Shown here: positions 1-10,225 of the stretch, piece by piece
How positions within the stretch are numbered: the first letter of the stretch is position 1
Layout: the number at the start of each line of letters is the position of its first letter
Source: Bacteroidota bacterium
GTDB taxonomy: Bacteria > Bacteroidota > Bacteroidia > Cytophagales > Cyclobacteriaceae
Reading direction: 5' to 3'
Length of the DNA: 48,615 bases
Assembly: GCA_027592755.1 (NCBI GenBank)
Contig: JAQCLE010000021.1
Span: forward strand, 1 to 48,615
Translations under genes and position numbers: made by a program
Notes under the pieces: generated by a model
Database searches by the model: none
The model's input: the letters and a program-made list of their open reading frames with translations, nothing else
Told to the model about the DNA's origin: nothing

Positions 1-45
1 GGCTAAAATGGTTGACCACAAGCCATGTCCTTACAATGTGATCTG

Positions 46-70
46 TATTTATTAAGTGCCTACTTCAATT
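46..70. repeat. Terminal inverted repeat, left copy
   Basis: This 25-nt stretch is the reverse complement of 48549-48573 except for one base (24 of 25 identical). The two copies point outward from the window and their sequences differ on both sides of the repeat. The aldo/keto reductase reading frame stops inside it. Two imperfect inverted copies that diverge further in are what the left and right terminal repeats of one insertion sequence look like, with bases 1-45 then being element interior. No transposase is visible because so little of the element is present. The element family is not recognised. Confidence 0.6.
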
Positions 71-397
71 CTTCAAACTGTTTTCAACAAATGTCCGTAA
101 GGCTTGTGTTGTATATTGCTCATTGGTATGCGGTTTTAATCGACGTCCACATTTAGAAGCAATATAAATTTGCTCTGATCGATTGGTGACTAGCCTGCCA
201 ACTGCTTTCTCACTTTCTCCATCACCATAAACATCGGCGGTATCAATGAAGTTATTGCCCATGTCAATGGCTTTGTTCAGAATTTCATCTGCGTTGCTGT
301 GACTGAAAGGCTCACCCCATTTCCCGCCAACCTACCAGGTGCCAAGGCTTATCTCAGAAACGTCAATTCCTGTTTTGCCTAATGTTCTAAATTTCAT
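65..397 (-). pseudogene. Aldo/keto reductase, N-terminal fragment with in-frame stop
   Basis: Read from the ATG at 397, the frame starts MKFRTLGKTGIDVSEISLGTW and then meets TAG at codon 22 (332-334). It continues in the same frame through the family motif FIDTADVYGDGESEKAVGR (catalytic Asp and Tyr region) to VENSLKN, where TGA (65-67) falls inside the terminal repeat. Aldo/keto reductases of this type are about 310-340 residues; only about 110 codons remain. The family usually has Gln after GTW, so one C-to-T change (CAG to TAG) explains the stop. It would have been an NAD(P)H-dependent cytosolic oxidoreductase. The gene is broken twice: by the stop and by the loss of about two thirds of its length. 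Confidence 0.8.
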
Positions 398-428
398 CCG
401 TTTTGATCCGGTTTATATCAGCATCTAA

Positions 429-451
429 ATAATTCAACAATGCTGAATTAT
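429..451. repeat. Hairpin between divergent genes
   Basis: An 8-bp inverted repeat (429-436 with 444-451, loop of 7) lies upstream of the aldo/keto reductase fragment and about 200 nt upstream of the T9SS cargo gene. It is AT-rich with no T-run, so it is more likely an operator-like or incidental palindrome than a terminator. Confidence 0.25.
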
Positions 452-577
452 CCTATTTTAGCATAAATATTGACTTGATTATATTCATCCAATATTTATC
501 GTAAATCTCCTACCACTAAGAGCCATAAAAAAGAACTTTTCTTTTAACAACTATTCAAACGGTATGAATTATCCAAT

Positions 578-592
578 TCCTTCGACGAAGGA
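578..592. repeat. Short palindrome TCCTTCGACGAAGGA
   Basis: A perfect 15-base palindrome around a central base, 56 nt upstream of the T9SS cargo start and followed by TTATATTT. It could be an operator, a weak terminator or a 5' leader hairpin; nothing in the sequence decides between these. Confidence 0.25.
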
Positions 593-648
593 TTATATTT
601 ATAAATTGAATGGCCTTATTTTTAGGGCAGAATAATTCTAAAAACTAA

Positions 649-3600
649 ATGGCTTTGGTACCACGATTATTCACTAGACTCTTTTTTGTTAGTGTCATTC
701 TTGTATGCTCTGGAATTGCTCATGCTCAACCTGCAGGTTATGGGTACGGTAAGCAGATTACAGTCGATGCTACCGAAGTAATCGGTGGTAGTGCCCTGGC
801 AAACTTCCCGGTGATGGTAAGGTTCATGGGTGCCGGAGCAGACGATGATCTATGAACTTCAGCAAATGGAGGACATGTTGAAAATACCAATGGCTATGAT
901 ATCATATTTACTTCAGACCTGGCGGGTACTACCGTTTTGGACCATCAGATCGAACATTATGATGCAACCACAGGTGAGTATGTAGCCTGGGTGCGAATTC
1001 CCTCATTAAGTAATTCAGTTGATACTGACATTTACATGTATTATGGAAACTGTTCGGTGACGGCAGGTACATCGACAACCGATGCATGGAATTCGGATTT
1101 CGATGCAGTTTATTTTCTTCATGATGACTTCGGGGATTCCACAGCCAATGCCAACACCGGGACCAATTCCGGCAGTGCTGACCTTTCTCCCGGGCTGATT
1201 GGAGATGGCCAGGCTTTCGGGGTCAACGATTATGTTGAGGTTCCTTCCGCCTCAATTTCAGCTGGCCAGGGTACTGTTTCAGTATGGGCTTATATGCCAT
1301 CGACACCAGGATATACTGGCACCGAACAATACATGTATGGGCATACATCAAATCCGTCCGGATTTGCTGACAGGATTCAACTTTATACAGATGATGGCGC
1401 TGGCGGATTAGACCTGGGATTAGGCAGTAACCATAACCTGGAGCAGGGCATAATTACCTTACCCACCGATGTATGGTTCTATGTAGCACTTACCTGGGAC
1501 GGAACAGATTGTTTTGTCTATGTCAATGGAAATTTAGAACATACCGAAGGTTACGTTGGGTTGGGAACACTCGAGACTTACCTAGATATAGGGAATGATG
1601 GCAGAGCCACTGGAGCTAGGAATGAAGGCTGGGATGGAGATCTCGACCATGCTCGGCTTTCCAACGAAGTATTTACTGCTAACTGGATTGAGACTGAATA
1701 CAACAATCAAAGAACCAGCTCAACTTTCTTATCCATAAGTAGTGAATTTAATGGTACAACCTATTATTCTTTAACAACCGGTGCCTGGGATGCTAACACG
1801 TCCTGGTCTTTAACATCTGACGGATCAAGCGGGGCAGTTGGAGTAGGTATTTGGCCAAGCAGGAACGACAATGTAGTCATTAGAAGTGGCCACACAATTA
1901 CCGTCGATGCCACAGACGATAATAATGCCTGCGGGATATCTCCAGATGGGTTGAATAGAACCAATGTCGGAACATGGCCAACCTCTTCAGGAACCGCAAG
2001 TTTTTATCATACTGGCGATATAATAATTGATGCATCCGGGACTTTGAGCCTTACGGTGCAATCCATGTTTGAAGGTTATACTTACGTCAATGGTACACTA
2101 AACACAACTGTGGATTTCATAAATCTTGGCAACATGGAGATCACCTCATCAGCGACTCTTGATTATCTCGATGACCTGATACTATCGGGAAATAGTTTCA
2201 CCGTTTTGGATAATACAGTAACCGGCGATGATGACCTTTATATTGATCATACAGATGCACTATTGTGTGGAACAGGAACACTAAACATAGGAACCGGGGG
2301 ACCTAACCCCATTATTCAATACTTGAATAGCGCCACGGATGCCCAAGTATGCTCGGGTTTGACCATAACATGTACAACGAATTGTGGAGGGTTTAGCCCT
2401 CCCGGGAGCCCCGGAATTTTCTCATTGGGTTGGACGGGGCCGGGCGGAATCGCCAGTACAGATGGCACTTCAGAATTGGTACTTTGGCTGGATGTCAATA
2501 CCATCTCCCAGGGTACGGGCACCAACCTTTCGAGCTGGTCAGATCGATCCGGTTATGGAAATAATGCTTTATCTCCGGGAGGAAGTGAACCTGTTTTTAA
2601 TACAACACAAATCAATGGATTCCCTGCCGTGGCATTTACAGCTTCTAATTCAGATTATCTTGCGGTTACTGACGATGCGTCTCTTGATGCTTCAACAATA
2701 TCATTATTTGCTGTTGGAAACGCAACGAGTTCTTCGGACAGTTACGGCGGATTTGTTGCTAAAGTAGATGACGAGCCTTCATCCTAGGGGTACTTTCTCG
2801 CTCGAAATTCAACAAATCAGGAAGCCGGGCTGGTGATTGATGCTGCAGCGAATACTTCATTCGGATCAATAACCTATGGTACCTACACGGTCATGGCTGG
2901 AATATATGATCAGGTCAATGTAGACTTATTCCTGAATGAAACATCACAGGGACAAGATGCTTATGCTGCAGCTATAACAGCTTCCGGTGATGATCTGCTA
3001 ATTGGTGCAACTGACCCAAGCCCGGTTTCACAATTTTTAGATGGAGACATTGCTGAAGTCATCACCATTGGAAGAAATGTAAATGCAGCAGAACGAATCA
3101 TTATCGATAATTACCTGTCTGCTAAATATAATATAGCATTAGCCGCAAATGATGTATACGAGCAGGACGACGCTGGTGACTTTGATTTTGAGGTAGCAGG
3201 AATCGGTCAGGCAGCAGACGGAACCTTCAATAAGGACGGACAAGGAACGAGTCTGGTAAGGATGAACCTGGCTAACGACCTGGACAATGATGAATTCCTT
3301 ATGTGGGGTCATGATGGTACTGCTCTCTCGGTGATTAATAGTTCTGATGTGGATGGCACCATCATAGAGGCCCGTCTTGAACGTGTATGGCGTGTAAGTG
3401 AAAATGACAATACAGGCACAGCGGTTGATGTCGGAACGGTTAGATTAACTTTTGATGTGCAGAGTGTTGTAGAGTCATTTATCGTCGGATCAGATCTTAG
3501 GCTCTTAATCACAAGGGATGACGCAATATTTATTGACAATGATGTCACTCCACAAGCTGGCTCTTATAACATAGATAACCAGCTTATTACATTTAGTAAT

Positions 3601-4197
3601 GTATCTTTTCAAGACGGTGATTATTTCACGCTGGGAACCGCGGATAATACAACTTCTCCGCTGCCTATTGAACTCATTAGTTTTGATGTAGCGACTCAAA
3701 GTTCATCGGTGATTGTTAAGTGGAGAACAGCCACCGAGCTTAACAACGACTTCTTCACAGTGGAGAAATCCGTGTTGGCCGAGCATTGGGAAGTCGTGGT
3801 TCAAACCCCGGGTGCTGGAACCACCACGCAAACCAATCAATACCAGATTACTGATAATAATCCTTACCCAGGCATATCTTACTACCGCCTAAAACAGACT
3901 GATTATGACGGTCATTTCTCATACTCAAATATTGCCTTTGTTTATATTGAATCCGATAATGCGGTCAATGTTTATCCTAATCCGGTCGATGATGTTGTTT
4001 TCATTGAAAGTGATATGGATTCAGCCAGCAAAATATATCTTATGAATAGCATTGGTCAGGTGATGAACCTGAGTCCAGCTGGCAATGAGAATTCTCAAAC
4101 AGAATTTGATACTTCCGGCCTTTCAGAAGGCATCTATTTTATTGTCATCGAAAATTCAGGGAGGAGAAGTTCCACAAGTATCATTATTTCCCATTGA
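649..4197 (+). pseudogene. T9SS-exported DUF2341/LamG protein with two in-frame stops
   Basis: One continuous frame of 1183 codons is interrupted by TGA at 853-855 (codon 69) and TAG at 2785-2787 (codon 713). Homology-like sequence continues in frame across both: DDL-stop-TSANGGHVENTNGYD and EPSS-stop-GYFLARNSTN. Order of parts: signal peptide 1-26 (cut after AHA), DUF2341 about 28-140, LamG/concanavalin-like about 150-320, a repeat-rich beta region, a second LamG-like domain, a region with EVAGIGQ and ERVWRVSE, then a C-terminal type A T9SS sorting domain (NVYPNPVDD, GIYFIVIE). Such proteins are exported by the type IX system, often to the cell surface, and may bind glycans. CGA to TGA explains the first stop, and CAG or TGG to TAG the second. 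Confidence 0.85.
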
Positions 4198-4215
4198 TAC
4201 GTTGCTGTCTCACTT

Positions 4216-5610
4216 TTACCTAATAAACTCCAGAATCTTAATGTTAAAATCTTTCCTATCAATGTAGGCAAGATGTAACTTATCTTCAGAATATTGGTAA
4301 ACTTTAGCCGAAATATACCTGGGATCTAATCCCTTATTCTCAATGTACCTAATAATGCGGTCATTGGGTGTAAGGAAGTTATCGGTTTTGGTCACTTCCA
4401 GGCCGGGATAGGTTAAGTTAGTCTGAAAATAAGTACTTCCCCGTCGGGTGCCGGTAATCTGGCGTGAACCACCTATGGCAACTCCACCAGCGCCACCAAA
4501 AGAGCCGAACCCTCCCCCAATAGTCAAACCTGTCGCAACATCGTTGAAGGCACCCATCGTAACTTTAACATTACCCCTGTTTATCCGATCAACATAGATC
4601 GATGGATAACCATTGGAAAAAGTCTTGAACAATTTTTCATTCCTCATGGTGGTGAGTGAGTGTCTGGCACCATATTCATCAATCAAATAAGCCGGACCCG
4701 ATTGAAACGGAATTGGCTCTTCACCATTGTGCTTGTACGACTGAATTAAGTCACCACTCAATAAATCATAAACAGAAAGGTCAATTTTAACATCATCGAT
4801 TGTCCACCGGTAAAGCCAATTGTTCAAAAGATAGGCGTTCGACGATTTACCAAAAACCATTTTTTCTTCAGGTAAACTGGTCAGTTCATTGTTATCGGTA
4901 TCCCAAAAAATTGTCCATAGGTGGGTTTTAAATTGAGCCTTCTGATCAAATGTGAGCGTAATATTCCTTCCGTTTATGTAGGCCTTCTTCGTGAGCTGGC
5001 AACTATAGATTGACTTTGGACCCAATGGATCAACAAACAATGTTGGTTCCAGAGAAGCAAATGATTTTGAAATAATGGCCGGAACTTCAAATTGCCGTGA
5101 TTCCATTGTCTGTGAAGGATTCAATCGAACAATTTTGAGTTTATTGTTTCCCCGGATTTGAACAAAAACAAAAAGATCGCTGCCATTGTCAAGATATCCC
5201 GATATTTCCTCGGTATTAATCGCCCTGATGCGATGATGTTGAATGTTCTCGAGTTTATTTGAATTTGCGTCTACAATAAAAGCGCCAATATCGCCCTCCT
5301 TTTTTATTGATCTAGGTTTGAGATAGAAACCGTACTTGCCGTCTGAAAAAGTTCCACCGATAATTTCAGGAGTATATTTAAATGGTTCTTTGATTTGAAT
5401 GGTACGGCTTCCATTCCTGCCATAAATTTCAAAATAGAGATAAGGCTTCTTAAAATACTGAATACAAATATTCCCCTGGTCGTCTGGGACAATCCAATAG
5501 CCATCAATTGTTTTTGAAGGAAGCTGAACGCTTGCAAACTCATTCTGTGCGCTGGAGACCAACGCGGGCAACATAAGCAATAAAAGCAACAGTACTTTTC
5601 TAATTTCCAT
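4216..5610 (-). CDS. Secreted protein of unknown function
   Basis: I do not recognise the family. The start is placed at the ATG at 5610 because it opens a clean signal peptide (MEIRKVLLLLLLMLPALVSSAQ); the frame is open upstream to 5700 but that extension lacks signal-peptide character. The mature part, about 440 residues, has repeated hydrophobic strand / turn patterns and a Gly-rich stretch (TIGGGFGSFGGAGG) near residue 370. There is no lipobox and no T9SS sorting domain, so a periplasmic location is inferred. It converges on the T9SS cargo gene with 18 nt between stops, and is transcribed divergently from the PIG-L gene. Confidence 0.75.
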   Translation of the reverse strand: MEIRKVLLLLLLMLPALVSSAQNEFASVQLPSKTIDGYWIVPDDQGNICIQYFKKPYLYFEIYGRNGSRTIQIKEPFKYTPEIIGGTFSDGKYGFYLKPRSIKKEGDIGAFIVDANSNKLENIQHHRIRAINTEEISGYLDNGSDLFVFVQIRGNNKLKIVRLNPSQTMESRQFEVPAIISKSFASLEPTLFVDPLGPKSIYSCQLTKKAYINGRNITLTFDQKAQFKTHLWTIFWDTDNNELTSLPEEKMVFGKSSNAYLLNNWLYRWTIDDVKIDLSVYDLLSGDLIQSYKHNGEEPIPFQSGPAYLIDEYGARHSLTTMRNEKLFKTFSNGYPSIYVDRINRGNVKVTMGAFNDVATGLTIGGGFGSFGGAGGVAIGGSRQITGTRRGSTYFQTNLTYPGLEVTKTDNFLTPNDRIIRYIENKGLDPRYISAKVYQYSEDKLHLAYIDRKDFNIKILEFIR

Positions 5611-5760
5611 GTGGGGGGTTACTGGTTTGAAATCATAAGCTGAAACGGTATTCAATAAAATCAGTTTACAAAAGTTTGAAATGATTTTAGAAATCAACAT
5701 TACCTCCCGGGTAATGTCATGGAACCCATGTCATTAATAACCGTAAGTCATCAAATATCA

Positions 5761-5768
5761 TACCTTTG
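5761..5768 (+). promoter_or_regulatory. Bacteroidota -7 promoter element TACCTTTG
   Basis: It matches the TAnnTTTG consensus exactly and ends 18 nt before the ATG of the PIG-L gene. No clear -33 TTG was found at the usual distance. Confidence 0.5.
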
Positions 5769-5786
5769 ACATACTAAATCAATCAA

Positions 5787-8297
5787 ATGAAAAGGTCTTT
5801 CAAACTTGTCGTAGTTCTCCTATCAATAGCAGCTTCAGCCTTTGCACAAAAGCCCAAACAACTCCATCCCGGCGAAATTAAACAGGCACTCAATAAACTT
5901 AATGTGGTGGGTTCAGTGCTTTACCTGGCGGCCCACCCCGATGATGAGAATACCCGATTGATTGCCTTTTATCAAAACGAAAAACGCTACAATGCCGCCT
6001 ATCTTTCCTGCACCCGAGGTGATGGAGGGCAAAATCTGATTGGTCCGGAGATCAGGGAACTTTTGGGAGTCATAAGAACACAGGAACTTCTGGCCGCCAG
6101 ACGAACTGATGGTGGCCAGCAATTCTTTACGAGGGCGAATGATTTCGGATATTCAAAAACCGCTGATGAAACTTTAAAAATCTGGAACAAAGATGAAGTC
6201 CTTTCTGATATTGTCTGGACCATCCGGAAGCACAAGCCGGATGTAATTATCACGAGGTTTCCACCTGATGAAAGAGCCGGTCATGGTCATCATACTTCAT
6301 CAGCCATGCTGGGCATCGAAGCATTTAATATGGCCGGAGACAAAACCAAGTACCCAGAACAATTGAAATATGTAACACCGTGGCAACCCAAAAGGATCGC
6401 TTTTAACACGCATCCTTTCTTCTTTAGCCGAAGGGGGCAGCCATTTGATTCAACAGAATATATTTCAATGGAATCGGGAGATTTCAATCCCATGCTTGGA
6501 AAGTCGTATGGGGAAATGGCTGCGGAAAGCCGCACCAATCACAAGAGCCAGGGATTTGGCGCTACCGGAAGCCGGGGAGAGCAAAAGGAATACCTTAAAT
6601 TACTTGACGGCGAACCTTTCATAAAAGACTTATTTGAAGACATCGACACTGGCTGGTCACGGGTAGAAGGCGGTGAGAGTTTTGCAGGATATGCCGAAAG
6701 TGCCTCCATGAATTTTGATACGGAAAGACCCTGGATCATAATAAGTGACCTGGTGAATGCCAACAAAGCACTGCCGGAAATCAAAGACCAATATTGGCGG
6801 GAAATAAAGGGAAGAGAAGTCCGGGAAATAATCAAAGCCATAACTGGGCTATATATGGAAGTAAAAGCCTCTGATTTTGCCTTCTCTCCCGGCGATTCAA
6901 TCAGCTTGAGTACTGAAATCATCAATCGTTCCCCTGTAAGTATCACTTTAAGTTCACTTAATTTTAGGGACCTCGGAGGGAGAATTGATCTTAACCAACA
7001 ACTGACAAACAACAGTCCATTTCTGATGGACAAAAGCGGGGTAGTTCCTGCAAATCAACCCTTCTCGCAGCCCTATTGGTTAATTGATAAAAGTACGATG
7101 GGAATGTATAAAGTGAAAGACCAGTTGCTTCGGGGGTTGCCAGAAAATCCTCCTGTATTTACTGTAGAGGTAACAATACAAATTGACGGACAATACTTCG
7201 ATTATGAAATACCCATTATCTACAAATCAAATGACCCCGTAGATGGCGAATCGTACAGACCACTCGAAATTGGCCCTCCTGTAACGCTTAATATCAATGA
7301 GAAAGTCTATGTGTTTGGAGATGATGCACCTAAAACTATCGAGGTGAAAATTAAATCCAATCGAAATAACCAGACTGGCAGCGTAAGCCTTGATTTGCCC
7401 GTTGAATGGAGATCGGAACCACAGCATAAAGACTTCTCAATGAGTTTATCAGGGTCGGAAGAGAATATTACTTTCTTAGTTTATCCCCCAAAAAGTGAAA
7501 GTTTTGCCTACATCAGGGCTTTGGCAACTATTGATGGTAAGACTTATGATAATAGTCTCATCCGGATTGAATATGATCATATTCCAATCCAGACGCTATT
7601 TCCCACGTCAGCTTCGAAACTGGTAAAACTCAACATTGAACGACGAGGGCAGTCCATTGCCTATATCGCCGGAACCGGTGATGAAATTCCAGAAAGCCTT
7701 GAACAGATAGGATATGATGTTGATCAACTGACCGATGAACAAATTAATCCTGCCAATCTTGCCGATTATGATGCGGTCATTACGGGCGTTAGGGCCTACA
7801 ATACCGTTGATCGTTTGAAATTCCACCAGGAAAAGCTTCTTAACTATGTAGAAAATGGTGGAACAATGATTGTTCAGTACAATACCAGTGGCAGGCTTGT
7901 AACCGATCAACTTGGGCCATATCCTTTGGAATTGGGTCGTGATCGCGTCAGTGTTGAAGAAGCCGAAATCCGAATACTGAAGCCCGATCACCCGGTTTTG
8001 AATTTTCCCAATAAAATCACCCAAAGCGATTTCGACAATTGGGTCCAGGAGCGAGGATTATATTTTCCATCTTCGTGGGATAGTAATTTCGAGGCAATCC
8101 TCTCTTCCAACGATCCAGGTGAAGACCCCAGGGATGGTGGTTTATTGGTTGCAAAGTATGGGAAAGGATATTACATCTACACCGGATATTCATGGTTCAG
8201 ACAGCTGCCTGCCGGGGTACCGGGTGCCTATAGAATTTTTACAAACATGATCTCAATTGGGAAAGAAAATATTTCCACATCGGGTGTCAATGACTAA
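5787..8297 (+). CDS. Secreted PIG-L (LmbE-like) deacetylase with C-terminal amidotransferase-like domain
   Basis: PIG-L enzymes are zinc-dependent N-deacetylases acting on GlcNAc-type or related amides. The signal peptide (residues 1-20, ending AFA-Q) predicts export. The metal motif AHPDDE is at residues 49-54 and the second metal site GHGHHTS is near residue 165. A middle region of about 350 residues is beta-rich (NPCBM/CARDB-like by appearance only). The last 200 residues (IAYIAGTGDEIPESLEQIGY, YDAVITGVRAYN) resemble the class I glutamine-amidotransferase/ThuA fold seen at the end of this Bacteroidota family. At 836 residues it is far longer than BshB-type enzymes, so a thiol-biosynthesis role is unlikely. 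It sits upstream of a small membrane protein and a symporter; the substrate is unknown. Confidence 0.88.
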   Translation: MKRSFKLVVVLLSIAASAFAQKPKQLHPGEIKQALNKLNVVGSVLYLAAHPDDENTRLIAFYQNEKRYNAAYLSCTRGDGGQNLIGPEIRELLGVIRTQELLAARRTDGGQQFFTRANDFGYSKTADETLKIWNKDEVLSDIVWTIRKHKPDVIITRFPPDERAGHGHHTSSAMLGIEAFNMAGDKTKYPEQLKYVTPWQPKRIAFNTHPFFFSRRGQPFDSTEYISMESGDFNPMLGKSYGEMAAESRTNHKSQGFGATGSRGEQKEYLKLLDGEPFIKDLFEDIDTGWSRVEGGESFAGYAESASMNFDTERPWIIISDLVNANKALPEIKDQYWREIKGREVREIIKAITGLYMEVKASDFAFSPGDSISLSTEIINRSPVSITLSSLNFRDLGGRIDLNQQLTNNSPFLMDKSGVVPANQPFSQPYWLIDKSTMGMYKVKDQLLRGLPENPPVFTVEVTIQIDGQYFDYEIPIIYKSNDPVDGESYRPLEIGPPVTLNINEKVYVFGDDAPKTIEVKIKSNRNNQTGSVSLDLPVEWRSEPQHKDFSMSLSGSEENITFLVYPPKSESFAYIRALATIDGKTYDNSLIRIEYDHIPIQTLFPTSASKLVKLNIERRGQSIAYIAGTGDEIPESLEQIGYDVDQLTDEQINPANLADYDAVITGVRAYNTVDRLKFHQEKLLNYVENGGTMIVQYNTSGRLVTDQLGPYPLELGRDRVSVEEAEIRILKPDHPVLNFPNKITQSDFDNWVQERGLYFPSSWDSNFEAILSSNDPGEDPRDGGLLVAKYGKGYYIYTGYSWFRQLPAGVPGAYRIFTNMISIGKENISTSGVND

Positions 8298-8371
8298 TAC
8301 TTTTACCGCTTATTGTTCTCAACTTGTCAATGTATCATAGTCGGGCTATTTTAGACAACTGAAAGAAGATT

Positions 8372-8521
8372 ATGACAATGGATGAAAACCAGGAAGTAGA
8401 ATTTAAGGATAATCCACCCCCAGGATTCAAAAGCTGGAACACGATCTATGGGATTGTACTGGGTAATCTTGCATTGTTAATTGTTCTATTTTACATCTTC
8501 ACCAAGGTGTTTAATGAGTAA
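8372..8521 (+). CDS. 49-residue single-span membrane protein linked to the symporter
   Basis: Reads MTMDENQEVEFKDN, then PPPGFKSWNTIYGIVLGN, then a hydrophobic segment from about residue 25 to 43 (LALLIVLFYIF) and a short tail KVFNE. An acidic N-terminus, a proline-rich turn and one transmembrane helix suggest a small integral membrane protein with the N-terminus probably in the cytoplasm. Its stop TAA (8519-8521) overlaps the symporter ATG (8514) by 8 nt, which suggests translational coupling. A second in-frame ATG lies at codon 3. The function is unknown; an accessory subunit of the transporter is inferred from the overlap alone. Confidence 0.72.
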   Translation: MTMDENQEVEFKDNPPPGFKSWNTIYGIVLGNLALLIVLFYIFTKVFNE

Positions 8522-10214
8522 CATTGACCTGATCGTCCTATTTGGGACATTAATTCTTATCGCCATTGTCGGCATTTGGCAATCCTGGAAACAAGCCAAT
8601 TTAGAATCTTACTTCCTTGGAGGGAAAAGTCTGAAATGGGGGACAATTGGACTTTCAGTAATGGCAACACAAGCCAGTGCAATAACCTTTATTAGTACTC
8701 CGGGTCAGGCCTATGAAAGCGGGATGGCTTTTGTTCAAAATTACCTCGGGCTGCCGATTGCTTTGGTTGTCGTTTGCGTTTTTTTTATTCCCATTTATTA
8801 TCGGTTAAATGTCTACACAGCCTATGAATACCTGGAGAATCGGTTCGACCTCAAAACCAGGCTTTTTGGTGCCTTTCTTTTCCTTGTTCAGCGTGGTCTG
8901 GCAGCGGGAATTACGATTCTGGCACCATCCATCATAGTGTCCTCAATTCTTGGATGGGATTTATCACTTACCATACTAATGGTGGGCGTTTTGGTAATCA
9001 TCTATACCGTGTCAGGAGGCACAAAAGCGGTCAGTATCACTCAAAAATACCAGATGCTTGTCATTCTATTTGGAATGGTTGTTGCATTTTTTGTAATCAT
9101 TAACAAACTACCCACTAGGGTATCATTCGGTGATGCCGTTACTATGGCGGGACTGGCCGGAAAACTTGACGTTATCGATTTTTCATTTGATTTTGAAAAA
9201 AGGTACACCTTCTGGTCTGGGATTCTTGGGGGCTTTTTCCTATCGCTCTCCTACTTCGGAACGGATCAAAGTCAGGTTCAACGATACATTTCCGGTAAGG
9301 ATACTACTGAAAGTCGCATGGGATTAATGTTTAACGCCATCCTGAAAGTACCCATGCAATTTTTTATACTCTTTACCGGAGTAATGGTTTTTATGTTTTA
9401 TCAGTTTAACCAGGCGCCCATTCATTTCAATAAAACCAATTTAGACTTCCTGGCAACGACAGAATATGCGGAACAGGGTGCCACCTATGAACAGTGGTCT
9501 GATAAATATCACAAAGCCCGTATGAAGGGCTATGAACTAATTGATCTGGGGATCCGTCGAGAGGATACAATTTCAATCCACGATGGTAAAGCCCAGGTGC
9601 TTGGTGCTACCATTCAAATTGAGGAAGCCCGTAAGCAGATGAAAAGCCTAATCACCAAAGCTGATCCGGATCGGAAAACCAAAGATTCCGATTATGTGTT
9701 TCTCACTTTTATTATGAATGAAATGCCTGTTGGTTTGATTGGGTTATTGATAGCTGTGATCTTTGCCGCAGCGATGTCATCAACCGCCGGAGAGTTGAAT
9801 GCACTTGCCTCCACTTCAACAATAGATTACTATAAACGACTTATCAAACCCAATGCATCAGAAAAGCACTACCTCATTGCTTCTAAAGTTCAAACGCTGG
9901 GCTGGGGTATTTTGGCTATAACTTTCGCACTTTTTGCAACATCTGCGGAAAATCTTATTGAAGGAATCAACATTCTCGGATCACTTTTCTATGGGACTAT
10001 ATTGGGATTGTTCCTCGTTGGTTTTTTTATGAAAAGAATTAGTGGAACAGCTGTTTTCATTGGAGCTCTTGTTGCCCAGATCACTGTCCTGGGATGCCAC
10101 TTCGCCACCATTTCCGGTTATCTGCAAATTGGCTATTTGTGGTACAATGCCATCGGGTTACTAATAGTTGTGATCGTAGGATGGCTGGTACAGCTTGTAA
10201 CCGGTAAGAAATAG
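8514..10214 (+). CDS. Sodium:solute symporter (SSS family)
   Basis: A 566-residue polytopic membrane protein with the SSS pattern: an early helix, then SYFLGGKSLKWGTIGLSVMATQASAITFISTPGQAYESGM, matching the substrate/sodium-site helix of the family. Later motifs are SLSYFGTDQSQVQRYISGKD and IFAAAMSSTAGELNALAST (second sodium-site helix). A long soluble insert, about residues 325-400, separates two membrane blocks. The start at 8514 is chosen because it overlaps the small membrane-protein gene and gives the normal N-terminus (MSNIDLIVLFG). It probably imports a product released by the secreted deacetylase upstream; the substrate cannot be read from the sequence. Confidence 0.9.
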   Translation: MSNIDLIVLFGTLILIAIVGIWQSWKQANLESYFLGGKSLKWGTIGLSVMATQASAITFISTPGQAYESGMAFVQNYLGLPIALVVVCVFFIPIYYRLNVYTAYEYLENRFDLKTRLFGAFLFLVQRGLAAGITILAPSIIVSSILGWDLSLTILMVGVLVIIYTVSGGTKAVSITQKYQMLVILFGMVVAFFVIINKLPTRVSFGDAVTMAGLAGKLDVIDFSFDFEKRYTFWSGILGGFFLSLSYFGTDQSQVQRYISGKDTTESRMGLMFNAILKVPMQFFILFTGVMVFMFYQFNQAPIHFNKTNLDFLATTEYAEQGATYEQWSDKYHKARMKGYELIDLGIRREDTISIHDGKAQVLGATIQIEEARKQMKSLITKADPDRKTKDSDYVFLTFIMNEMPVGLIGLLIAVIFAAAMSSTAGELNALASTSTIDYYKRLIKPNASEKHYLIASKVQTLGWGILAITFALFATSAENLIEGINILGSLFYGTILGLFLVGFFMKRISGTAVFIGALVAQITVLGCHFATISGYLQIGYLWYNAIGLLIVVIVGWLVQLVTGKK

Positions 10215-10225
10215 CATTTCTACAT

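Noticed and set aside
853-2787. Stop-codon reassignment or selenocysteine insertion
   Set aside because: Two different stops (TGA and TAG) are involved, all other genes use them as terminators, and no SECIS-like element or cysteine-type context is seen.
5699-5715. ATTACC / GGTAAT palindrome upstream of the PIG-L gene
   Set aside because: Only six base pairs with a 5-nt loop; it is far from the predicted promoter and could be chance.
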